Source: JAJTFW01 sp964534995
GTDB taxonomy: Bacteria; Bacteroidota; Bacteroidia; AKYH767-A; OLB10
Assembly: GCA_964534995.1 (NCBI GenBank)
Contig: CAZHSC010000004.1
Span: 1-64,000 of the forward strand
Direction: 5' to 3'
DNA length: 64,000 nt
Both the position numbers and the translations under genes were made by a program. Of this stretch, positions 1-8,250 are shown one piece after another. The notes below the pieces were generated by a model that saw nothing but the letters and a program-made list of their open reading frames with translations, made no database searches and was not told the DNA's origin. Each line of letters begins with the position of its first letter. Position 1 is the first letter of the stretch.

Positions 1-3000
1 ACTGGCCGGTGATGGATGGATCCGCGTCATCGGTTAATCCGTCGCAATCGTCATCAATGCCGTTACATACTTCAGTAGCGCCGGGGTTCACAGCAGCGTT
101 GCCATCGTTACAATCGGTGTTGTCAGCTACATAGCCCAGCGGTTGTGTGCAAGCCAGTGTTGTTGTATTCAAATCACCATAGGTATCTCCATCCGCATCA
201 GCAAACCAGGTAGTGGCTGTTGCTGTGGTGCCTACTGTGAAGCTGTTGGTTCCGCTATTGCCATATGCATCGGTAACTGTCACAGTATAAGTGCCTGCAT
301 CCAGTCCGCTCAGGTCTTCGGTAGTTGCGCTGTTACTCCATGCATAAGTATATGGTGCTATTCCTCCTGCCGGGGTAATGTCGATTGATCCATCATTGAG
401 GTTGCTGCAGGTCTCATCGGTCGCAGCACCTGTTGCAGATACCGCCACTACCATTGCACAACTTGCTGCCGGCTGGAAACCATCTGCCGTAACATCAGCA
501 TCGGCACCACCGGTCAGCATGGGCTGATAGCTTACTCCGCCAACCATGCCTGCAGCGATTGCAGCCAGATTGCCCGTACCCCACCAGTTACATGTAGCAT
601 TCAACGTGCCACTAAGTTCTCCTGCCAGCTTACCGCTTGTATTACCATTATTATTAATACTGTTATTAGTTGCGGTCAGGTTCACATCCGGTGATGTACC
701 GGCATCAGTAGCCAAAGCATAGACACTATAAGCCACGTTACTTGCAGGATTCGTAATAAAGTTATTATCTGCAGTTAGGTTACAGGCTTCCCGTGCAATG
801 ATACCAAAGCCATCGTTGCCACCCAGTCCGTAAGGATCCCCTCCGTTGTTGGTCAGCGTGCTGTTGTTCACATTCACCACCGCATTCGCTCCACGGGCAC
901 TGATTCCGCGGTTCAGGTTGTTGATGAGGGTACAGCTGTCCACCGTGATGGTTTGCCTTACGCCTGCCCCGGTGGAGAAGTCTGCCGGATAAATTCCCGC
1001 GCTCGCCTGGCTGGTCTTACCTGTACCATCAATACTTAACTCACTTAAATTAATATTCAATGTTGCTGCCGTATTGCTGCCTGTGGTAAAAGTATAAACA
1101 CCCGCATGGAAGTTATTGTTTGGCAATGAAGGATGATTACCCGTAAAGCCGCTCATGCTTATATTCTTTACCACCGTATTACTTGCATCAAAAGATGTGA
1201 AGGTTAACGGGTCAATATTCAGGAAGGCTACACCCTGCAATACGCCGCTGATGCTGCCTCCGTCTATCTCAGTTACCGGGCTCGTGTTTACATTGTATCC
1301 AAGGTATCCATAGAAAGCCCCGTTGATCGTGTTGCCACTGATTAATCCCGCACTCGTGCCGGTCAGCTTGCGCAGCGACACACCCACCGTCGGATTACTT
1401 CCTGCCAGCTGACTGCTCAGGCTGATGTTGTTATTACTCAGTGTAAATACGTTGCTGCCTGAAGTTACCATGCTGCTTACGTTTACTCCCACCGCGGAGG
1501 CCCCTATCGTGTTTCCACTGATGGTACCGCCTACTGTTCCTGCCTGACTCTCTTCAAAACGAACGCCTTCCACGCCGCCGCTGATTGTACAGCCGCTAAC
1601 GCTCAGACGTACTGGTGCATGTGAAGTCGCCAACGCATTGTCATAAATACGTACGCCCGTGCCGGTCACCTTTAAAGTTATACTCACCCCGGTAAAAGTA
1701 GCATGCGCACCATCCGGAGCATCGGATGAATATCCGTCATAGTTATTGGCAAATACGCCTATATCCACACCCGTTACACTGCCACCGCTTACCGTGCTGG
1801 CACTTACCGGTGCTCCTACGTTCCATACCTGATATCCCTTGGAAAGGTTTGTTACCGTGATGCCATTACCATCAATGGTATTATTGGTACATACCGATGG
1901 AACCGATAAAGAGGAAAGCGCTATACCATCCCACCTTGTTTCGTTCGCATTGGCCAATGCCTCAATCGTATTGTTTGAAAAAGTCATCGCCGATGCACCC
2001 GAGTAGTGAAGGTTATGGAACACCCCGGTTCTGCGCGCTTCAATGTTGTTGCCGCTGATCACCTGTGATGCTGGTCCTCCCGGATTTGCCTGATAGAAAT
2101 TTCCCGTTTGAACACCCAGTCGTACATTGCTCATGCAGTTATTGGTGATGGCTGTGTACTGGTTGTTATACAACAATACGCCGCCGCCCCAGTAATCTAC
2201 ACCCGATGTTGCATCATAGGTACCAAAGTTCTGGAACTTGTTATTGTTAATGCTATGTCCACTGGATGGCACACCTGCAGGATAATCATACAGCGTTACT
2301 CCAAAGTAAGACAGGTTCTGCAGAATATTATTACTTACCGTTAAATTGTTGATTCCGGTTTCATACACAGTAACCCCCTCCGCAGCGTCAATATCCGCTC
2401 CGTTGGTACTGGTGTAGCCCGATGTGATGGCCGTATTATCACCATCAATGGTCAGTCCGCTGATGGTTACATTGGAGGCAGCAACATGGAAAATCTCTGC
2501 GTAAGCTATATCCGATGTGTCCGGAACTACTATCGCTTCTGATACACGTGTTCCGTTGCAAGGATCAATGGCTGCATTCGGTCCAAGGATGGATACCGAC
2601 TTGTTTACAATTACACGCTCCGCATAGGTACCTGCTGAAACATTGAGCGTATGTCCGTTGAGTGTCTGTGCATCGTTGATGGCCGCCTTGATACTGCAAA
2701 ATACTTCTGAGGTATTCGTATTGGTTACAGTTCCTGCAGTGGCACTCGTGCCTACATCCCGAGTATCTATTGTATTGCTTAATGTATTTCCTGTTACCGT
2801 CACTCCACAGGTTACAGGTGAGTTACCGCGTCCGAAATACGTATCAGCCAAATTCGACTGATCGCCATCTCCCGGATAAGGAAGGTGGCCTGCCTGGCGC
2901 TGGATACCCACATCACAGCCGCTTACGTTGTTGCCGCTTACCGTGTGGTTGATTCCTTCCGCTACGATACCAAAGCCTTCACTTGTGCTCGCTTGTACAT

Positions 3001-4123
3001 AACCACTCACTGTGTTGTTCTGTACTACCGCTCCGTAGGGTACATCCACATTACCTGCAAGTACACCACGACGGAATACCGCGATACCTACGATATCACG
3101 TGCATCTACAATTGGAAGGGTTCTGCTTACGTTATTATTCTCTATCACCACCCGGCCTGCACCTGTTGCTGCTCCTGATCCGTTCGGATTCTTGATCTCG
3201 ATTCCAAAGCGGCCATTGTTCAACAGTGTATTACCGCTCACTACATTCTCACCCGGACCCTGCATACCAATGATTCCGATTCCGTTATCTCCGTTATCAT
3301 GTACATTGTTATTGGTCATTGTTACGCCCGATGCGGTACCATCCTGAAGTTCGATACCACAACAGTTGTTACCATATACATGGCAGTCCATGATCGTGAT
3401 GTTCTCCTTCAATCCGTTCCAGATCACAATTCCTCTCGCTCCTACGGTATGACCTGTTGATGTCACTGAATCCAGCAACACTGTATTCACAGGTCCGTTA
3501 GCATAAAATCCGCTACCGCCTACGTTATTCAATATCGATACATTCTGTACCGTTAAATTATTATTTCCGCCTATGCCATATATACCTGCGTCCGTGTTAC
3601 CACTGGCGCCTGCATAATCCTGTACCGTAAGCTTCTTGATGGTCACATTGCTTACTCCATTGTTGATGGCAATCCCTTTGCCTGTACCCGCAAGGCCGGT
3701 GCCGTCCAGGATGGTAATAGATTCACCTCCTCCTTCCAGCGTCAAAGATTTATCAATAACAACGCGTTCATTGTATGAACCGTTGTCAATATAAATTACT
3801 TCGCCTCCTGTAGCCTGTGAAATGGCATAATTGATAGTAGCATAAGGAGAAGCTGCAGTTCCCGCATTGGCGTCATTACCAACAGCGGTTGTGAACACAT
3901 CCCCCACCACACTGTTATCATTCACATAAATCTGTGCATTCAGGCTAACGGATGAAAGACCGATCAGCAAAAGCAGCAAAGCCCATTGTTTGGGGAGCTT
4001 GCAGGCATGCATGGTTTTCTCCTTCAGGGAGAATAAAAAAAAGTACAGAATCCCTTTCATGGTCCACCAGTAGCGGAGAAGGGATTTCGACTCAAAGAAT
4101 TGAGGCAGTAGTTGTTGTTTCAT
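1..4123 (-). CDS. Very large beta-helix / SprB / MopE-motif secreted protein, C-terminus beyond window
   Basis: The minus-strand reading frame is open from 4123 to the window edge, so at least 1374 residues are present and the C-terminus is missing. After a hydrophobic export segment ending in LNAQ comes about 1100 residues of degenerate Asn/Gly/Val-rich repeats (NNTI, SGNN and similar), typical of a right-handed parallel beta-helix (NosD/PbH1-like). One SprB-type repeat follows around 230-420 (PYTYAW ... AGTYTVTVTD), then a MopE-like putative metal-binding motif at 1-200 (FADADGDTYGD, DCNDGN, CNGIDDDCDG). Such proteins in Bacteroidota are usually T9SS cargo and act as adhesins, which is inference because the sorting domain is not visible. 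The start is uncertain: 4123 (MKQQLL) gives a long leader, while the internal ATG at 4012 has AAGGAG in front and a conventional 27-residue signal peptide. Confidence 0.85.
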   Translation of the reverse strand, partial: MKQQLLPQFFESKSLLRYWWTMKGILYFFLFSLKEKTMHACKLPKQWALLLLLIGLSSVSLNAQIYVNDNSVVGDVFTTAVGNDANAGTAASPYATINYAISQATGGEVIYIDNGSYNERVVIDKSLTLEGGGESITILDGTGLAGTGKGIAINNGVSNVTIKKLTVQDYAGASGNTDAGIYGIGGNNNLTVQNVSILNNVGGSGFYANGPVNTVLLDSVTSTGHTVGARGIVIWNGLKENITIMDCHVYGNNCCGIELQDGTASGVTMTNNNVHDNGDNGIGIIGMQGPGENVVSGNTLLNNGRFGIEIKNPNGSGAATGAGRVVIENNNVSRTLPIVDARDIVGIAVFRRGVLAGNVDVPYGAVVQNNTVSGYVQASTSEGFGIVAEGINHTVSGNNVSGCDVGIQRQAGHLPYPGDGDQSNLADTYFGRGNSPVTCGVTVTGNTLSNTIDTRDVGTSATAGTVTNTNTSEVFCSIKAAINDAQTLNGHTLNVSAGTYAERVIVNKSVSILGPNAAIDPCNGTRVSEAIVVPDTSDIAYAEIFHVAASNVTISGLTIDGDNTAITSGYTSTNGADIDAAEGVTVYETGINNLTVSNNILQNLSYFGVTLYDYPAGVPSSGHSINNNKFQNFGTYDATSGVDYWGGGVLLYNNQYTAITNNCMSNVRLGVQTGNFYQANPGGPASQVISGNNIEARRTGVFHNLHYSGASAMTFSNNTIEALANANETRWDGIALSSLSVPSVCTNNTIDGNGITVTNLSKGYQVWNVGAPVSASTVSGGSVTGVDIGVFANNYDGYSSDAPDGAHATFTGVSITLKVTGTGVRIYDNALATSHAPVRLSVSGCTISGGVEGVRFEESQAGTVGGTISGNTIGASAVGVNVSSMVTSGSNVFTLSNNNISLSSQLAGSNPTVGVSLRKLTGTSAGLISGNTINGAFYGYLGYNVNTSPVTEIDGGSISGVLQGVAFLNIDPLTFTSFDASNTVVKNISMSGFTGNHPSLPNNNFHAGVYTFTTGSNTAATLNINLSELSIDGTGKTSQASAGIYPADFSTGAGVRQTITVDSCTLINNLNRGISARGANAVVNVNNSTLTNNGGDPYGLGGNDGFGIIAREACNLTADNNFITNPASNVAYSVYALATDAGTSPDVNLTATNNSINNNGNTSGKLAGELSGTLNATCNWWGTGNLAAIAAGMVGGVSYQPMLTGGADADVTADGFQPAASCAMVVAVSATGAATDETCSNLNDGSIDITPAGGIAPYTYAWSNSATTEDLSGLDAGTYTVTVTDAYGNSGTNSFTVGTTATATTWFADADGDTYGDLNTTTLACTQPLGYVADNTDCNDGNAAVNPGATEVCNGIDDDCDGLTDDADPSITGQ

Positions 4124-4670
4124 GGTATGATTTGTTTGGTATAATCGATTCAGGTAATTTGATAAGGGTAAAAATTAAACTTAAAATTGAAATGAATACA
4201 CTTCATTTCCATTAATGAAAAAAATACTAAAACAGTATCCATAATAAGAGCCGCCCGAAGGCATTGTTTTGGTGATTAGGTAAAAGGCATTCAATACTTG
4301 ATATACCGGTTATATATCAATTTTAAATTACAAGAGATAATAAACCGATACAATAAATTACGTTGCAATTTAAATATGTATATAATACCATACAAGGGCG
4401 CTGGTCAATAAAATAAAGGAAAACTTGAATTTACATGATAAAGCATTGATTTATAGCCTATAAATAAATATTAAAATCCATTGTTTTCCTCACAAAATTT
4501 TAAGCGCCATTTTTTCAATTCAATTCAATATTGATAAAAAAATCAGGATATCCGATAGAAAAGGATTTCATGTAATCAAGTCTTTACTAAAAGATTAATC
4601 AGATGTTTTAACACACTATAATAAATTCGATCCGAATTGTATTTAACTTTATCCCAGTCAGGATGTTTTC
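4124..4670. other. AT-rich divergent intergenic region
   Basis: This stretch separates the minus-strand beta-helix gene from the plus-strand LytTR regulator. It is very AT-rich and holds no convincing ORF or RNA gene. A TAACTTTA sequence at 4644-4651 is a weak match to the TAnnTTTG -7 box and may serve the regulator gene. On the minus strand a TAAGTTTA sequence could serve the beta-helix gene. I saw no ACACTTA repeat pair here, so autoregulation of the LytTR gene is not supported. Confidence 0.5.
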
Positions 4671-5417
4671 ATGATTACAGCGATTATTATAGATGATGAA
4701 GCAGACAGCAGGGAGAATTTATGCAGCCTGTTGAAAGCACATTGTCCACAAGTAGAAATACTTAAAACTTGTCATTCTCCCAAGGAAGGTTTAAAGATCC
4801 TTGAGGAAAGTCAACCTTCTCTTGTATTTCTTGACATTGAAATGCCCGGAATGACCGGATTTGAACTTCTTGAAAAGTTAAATCCTGTTCCTTTTGAAGT
4901 CATTTTTACCACCGCTTTTAATCAATATGCCATTCGTGCAATCAAATTAAGTGCACTCGACTATCTGTTAAAACCAATAATTGCTGAGGATCTTAAGAAC
5001 GCTGTCTCTAAATTTGAAAGAAGGAAAACGGGAAATGAACACCTCGAACAGATGAGGTTACTTCTCTCCAATCTCAGGCATCCAAAAAATGAAGTGCATA
5101 AAATAGCCATCCCTTCTTTTGATGGTATGATTTTTATAAATATTACAGATATCATAAGACTCGAGGCAGAAGGAAGTTACACCCGTTTTCATACCCGGCA
5201 GGGCCAGTATCTTGTGTCCAGAACCATGAAAGAATATGAAGATTTACTTTCAGAGAACGATTTTTTCAGGGTTCACCATGGCCATATGATTAACCTCAAC
5301 CAGGTAAACCGGTATGTGAAAGGAGATGGGGGTTATATCATATTACATGATGGGACCAATGTACCTGTTTCAGCCAGAAGAAAGACAGAAGTATTGGAGA
5401 GGATATCCAGATTTTGA
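4671..5417 (+). CDS. LytTR-family response regulator
   Basis: This 248-residue protein joins a CheY-like receiver domain (about 1-120) to a LytTR DNA-binding domain (about 145-248). The receiver has the acidic pair DD at residues 8-9 and the phospho-acceptor Asp55 in FLDIEMPG. The C-terminal half shows the usual LytTR landmarks: RLEAEGSYTRFHT, then the FFRVHHGHMINL stretch. Such regulators are phosphorylated by LytS-type sensor kinases and bind paired direct repeats upstream of target promoters. A matching kinase is encoded at 9794-13009 on the same strand. Three nearby promoters carry a 21-bp-period repeat pair that is the best candidate for its binding site; that link is inference. Confidence 0.95.
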   Translation: MITAIIIDDEADSRENLCSLLKAHCPQVEILKTCHSPKEGLKILEESQPSLVFLDIEMPGMTGFELLEKLNPVPFEVIFTTAFNQYAIRAIKLSALDYLLKPIIAEDLKNAVSKFERRKTGNEHLEQMRLLLSNLRHPKNEVHKIAIPSFDGMIFINITDIIRLEAEGSYTRFHTRQGQYLVSRTMKEYEDLLSENDFFRVHHGHMINLNQVNRYVKGDGGYIILHDGTNVPVSARRKTEVLERISRF

Positions 5418-5494
5418 TCTTCACAAACCACCAAACAGTTCATTTTTAAATTTACCACCGGAAGAGTCATCTCCCCGGCTTTCCGCTTAGGCAG

Positions 5495-5564
5495 ACACTT
5501 AACAGATAATACCATACACTTACCAAATCAGGTATTCTATGCTGCCATTGCGGTCATAGGTTTG
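5495..5564 (+). promoter_or_regulatory. Candidate LytTR-controlled promoter A
   Basis: Two direct copies of ACACTTA lie at 5495-5501 and 5516-5522, 21 bp start to start. A TAnnTTTG -7 box (TAGGTTTG) lies at 5557-5564, exactly 41 bp after the start of the second copy. The ATG of the next gene follows at 5597. The same spacing is found at two other promoters in this window. The 21-bp period fits paired LytTR domains on one DNA face. The location, immediately downstream of the LytTR gene, supports the assignment. Confidence 0.75.
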
Positions 5565-5596
5565 TATTCATAACTAATTCTTAAAAAATTAATGCC

Positions 5597-7378
5597 ATGA
5601 AAACAAACAAAAACAAATGCATTCTGATTGTGCTCATCCTGATTACATCCTTATCAACCAGGGCACAATACTTTAAAAACCGGTATAATTACGATTTGGG
5701 TCGGTTAAATTATAAACCGGAAGTGTTCTATGACGGATTATGCACCAATGAGAATTATGCCAACAATGACCCCTCCGGATATTTTCATGTTGCGGTGGGA
5801 TTCACGCGCATCACAGAAAGCCCTGTTCCGGTCGATTCCTTTTATAAAGAATTACGCTTTGTCAGAACCAACAGTAATGGATTAAGTAATCAAAACAAAG
5901 GATTTGCGTTCGCCAACATTGGTACCACAAAATGGTTTCATTCCGAAGGAAAATCCATCTGCGAAATAGATAATAACAACGGCAATGGCGGATATATGGT
6001 AGCAGGTTCTGTTGCAACCAACGATTCTACAGGCGCCGGAGTACCGGGGAAAAAGGACGCACTCTTTGCCAGGATTACCTCCGGAGGCCAAATTACAAAA
6101 GCATTCAGGCTGAATTTTTACAACGGTGAGGATGAGTTTAACTGTATCATTGCATCGCAAAAGGACCCTGGCTATTATTACGCCTGCGGTACCTCCATGA
6201 AATCGGGTCATGCCAAACTCATTGTGGCAAAATTCATGGCCAGCGGATCGGTAGCATGGGCTAATGTTTATCATTTCGATGGTACAAATCCGTCCACTTT
6301 TACCAATTTTTGTAAAGGAAACAGTATTGCTGAAGATCCGTCTGACGGCTCCATTTATGTTGCCGGCAGCTACATGGAAAGTTCAAATAAAGACGCATTA
6401 ATCGTCAAACTATTTCCGGGTTCAGGCGATGTTGATTTTGTACAAAAACATGCAACAGGCAATGAAGAAGAATATAACTGTGTAAAAGTAACGCATGACC
6501 ATTCAATTATTTTATGCGGCAACTCAGCTCCAGCCGGTAGCACGGGTCCCCAACTGTTGCTTACAAAAATGACAAGTGCCGGAGCCTTGATTTATTGCAA
6601 TCTTTACCAGGTTTATCTGTCATCCAACGCATACGATCTGGTGGAGCGAAAAAACAGTTTTTCAGCATATGAATATCACATTGCATCTATGGTAAGCCAG
6701 GGTGCCGGACAATTGAACGCGATCTGCAAAACAGATGAAAGCGGTAATTTCATTCAGGCCCATACCTATGGTCTTCTATTTGCCTATAACGACAAAGGGA
6801 TGGGTATTGACACCATCTCCTCCGGGAGCTCGCCAGGTCTTTGCCTGTTTTCTCAATTGCATGATAATACAGGTATTACTTATTCAGATGCTTTCATGAT
6901 GAAATCATATTTCAACGGTGCCACCTGCACCGATGATTGCGACAGCATCCCCGGAACGAAATTTCCACAGGTACCTCTTATAACTGTTCTTGAAGATTTC
7001 AAACAGGAAACCTTTACAAAGAAGGCTTTGACCACTAAGCAAACTAACTATTCCAACATAAACGACTGCTTCCAGAATTCCATCTCATGTGGAAATAATC
7101 TACGTATAGGTTTTGAAACCATGATAAATCAACCCATACTTTCAATTTCCCCAAATCCGGCCTACCGATACATTTCCGTCACCATCCTTGCTGATATTCC
7201 AAATGGCAAAATAGAAATATCCGACATGCAGGGAAAAAGTATGAACGTCATGGATTTAAATCAATTCTCTGATCCAACCCATGTTATGATAGATATTTCC
7301 TTTTTAAGGCCCGGAACCTACTTACTTCAAGTGAAATCGGGGGCTTGCCTCGCATCCTCAAAATTTATTAGGCTTTAA
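5597..7378 (+). CDS. T9SS-secreted protein with C-terminal sorting domain
   Basis: The 593-residue product starts with a signal peptide (MKTNKNKCILIVLILITSL, cleaved near TRAQ). The body has several repeats of the form GYYYACG / GSIYVAGSY / SIILCGNS, which look like blades of a beta-propeller. The last ~80 residues match the type A Por-secretion-system tail: ISISPNPA followed by GKIEISDMQGK and LRPGTYLLQVKSG. The protein is therefore predicted to cross the outer membrane by T9SS and be attached or released at the surface. It lies 180 bp downstream of the LytTR gene and has promoter A in front. The exact role is unknown. Confidence 0.9.
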   Translation: MKTNKNKCILIVLILITSLSTRAQYFKNRYNYDLGRLNYKPEVFYDGLCTNENYANNDPSGYFHVAVGFTRITESPVPVDSFYKELRFVRTNSNGLSNQNKGFAFANIGTTKWFHSEGKSICEIDNNNGNGGYMVAGSVATNDSTGAGVPGKKDALFARITSGGQITKAFRLNFYNGEDEFNCIIASQKDPGYYYACGTSMKSGHAKLIVAKFMASGSVAWANVYHFDGTNPSTFTNFCKGNSIAEDPSDGSIYVAGSYMESSNKDALIVKLFPGSGDVDFVQKHATGNEEEYNCVKVTHDHSIILCGNSAPAGSTGPQLLLTKMTSAGALIYCNLYQVYLSSNAYDLVERKNSFSAYEYHIASMVSQGAGQLNAICKTDESGNFIQAHTYGLLFAYNDKGMGIDTISSGSSPGLCLFSQLHDNTGITYSDAFMMKSYFNGATCTDDCDSIPGTKFPQVPLITVLEDFKQETFTKKALTTKQTNYSNINDCFQNSISCGNNLRIGFETMINQPILSISPNPAYRYISVTILADIPNGKIEISDMQGKSMNVMDLNQFSDPTHVMIDISFLRPGTYLLQVKSGACLASSKFIRL

Positions 7379-7468
7379 CCTTTTCAAAAAACAGCCTTAC
7401 AATATAACAGGTTTCTGCATAAAATTAGACGTGCATCATTAGTGAAGGTATAATTCAACATTTATTAA

Positions 7469-7516
7469 CAGAAAAGGTTCCTTCCATTACCGAAAAGAAC
7501 CTTTTCTGCCTTTTTG
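7469..7516 (+). terminator. Rho-independent terminator after the 5597 gene
   Basis: A perfect 12-bp inverted repeat (CAGAAAAGGTTC at 7469-7480, its complement at 7497-7508) with a 16-nt loop is followed by CCTTTTTG. It lies about 90 bp past the stop codon and would end transcripts of the T9SS gene. Confidence 0.8.
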
Positions 7517-7825
7517 CCCGCGCTTAAAAATAAAAAACAGGAAAAAAGCAACTCTCATTTCTGGTCAAAAAGATTTTGAATAAAGAATTGATGATCTGAT
7601 TATTCAACATTAAGAAATCCTTCGCAAACAATAACCGGACGTTTATCATTAAGATTATGCTGCAGGCATCATCTTATAAGCACGTTTTTTGCTGTTTGCG
7701 GCTGATATGTCCATTTAAAAGAGAATCCCGTACAATGCCGGGCTTGTGGGAAAGGTTGCCATCTTCCGGTTTAGCAATCCGGTCTATTAAATTTCCCATA
7801 ACTGATCTGTCAATATACTTCGGCT

Positions 7826-7895
7826 ACACTTAAATCACAAATACCGACACTTATCAATTTCCGGATATACCTGCCAGCCAACTATCATACTTTTG
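7826..7895 (+). promoter_or_regulatory. Candidate LytTR-controlled promoter B
   Basis: ACACTTA occurs at 7826-7832 and 7847-7853 (21-bp period). A -7 box TACTTTTG lies at 7888-7895, 41 bp after the start of the second copy, exactly as in promoters A and C. The first ATG downstream is at 7936 (a 34-codon ORF). The next large gene starts at 8251 and has its own promoter-like sequence. Because the spacing matches genes with clear products, this promoter argues that something just downstream is expressed. Confidence 0.72.
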
Positions 7896-7935
7896 AAACA
7901 ACAAATAACTCCAACTCTTAAAAAAACCAATTGTT

Positions 7936-8040
7936 ATGAAAGCACAACCTCAGGCCGTTTGGGTAGAAATAAAAATACATGTTAAGGACCTCCTTACCTG
8001 GAAAAAAAATACCATAACTTTTAAAGCATTTTTAAACTAA
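7936..8040 (+). CDS. Small ORF (34 aa) downstream of LytTR-type promoter B
   Basis: This ATG starts 83 bp after the second ACACTTA copy, comparable to 75 bp for the gene at 5597 and 69 bp for the gene at 14025. It encodes a 34-residue peptide beginning MKAQPQAVWVEIKIHVKD, rich in Lys, with no signal peptide or known motif. A second, 19-codon ORF (8041-8100) begins directly after its stop codon. The only support is promoter position and an intact frame, so it could also be untranslated leader or regulatory RNA. No family is recognised. Confidence 0.4.
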   Translation: MKAQPQAVWVEIKIHVKDLLTWKKNTITFKAFLN

Positions 8041-8196
8041 ATGGATCATGCGGGCGAATTTCGCTGGACCTATATTATATGCAGGGTATTGACTAATTAA
8101 CCCATTTCTTAACAACAAAATACCGGCCGGTTAAGTTACATACTTAACCCCTGCCCGTAAATAATGGATAATTCGATGCATTAGTGTTAAAAAAAC

Positions 8197-8227
8197 TTGT
8201 CAATGTAAAAATCAAAATTTAAGTTTG
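8197..8227 (+). promoter_or_regulatory. Bacteroidota-type promoter for the 8251 gene
   Basis: TTG at 8197-8199 and TAAGTTTG at 8220-8227 are separated by 20 bp, the normal -33/-7 arrangement. The ATG at 8251 follows after 23 bp. There is no ACACTTA pair at the expected distance, although a single copy lies at 8231-8237 downstream of the -7 box. Further upstream, ACCGGCCGGT (8122-8131) is a short palindrome resembling the larger one in promoter C. Confidence 0.65.
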
Positions 8228-8250
8228 TATACACTTAAAAACCGAACAAA

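Noticed and set aside
143..3195. Several 60-97 codon plus-strand frames opposite the beta-helix gene
   Set aside because: Cys- and Ile-rich repetitive products that are frame shadows of the minus-strand repeats.
4603..4651. Possible autoregulatory LytTR site before the regulator gene
   Set aside because: No ACACTTA pair at the required distance from the weak -7 box.
8231..8237. Single ACACTTA before the S74/T9SS gene
   Set aside because: Lies downstream of the -7 box with no partner at 21 bp, so it does not fit the shared promoter geometry.
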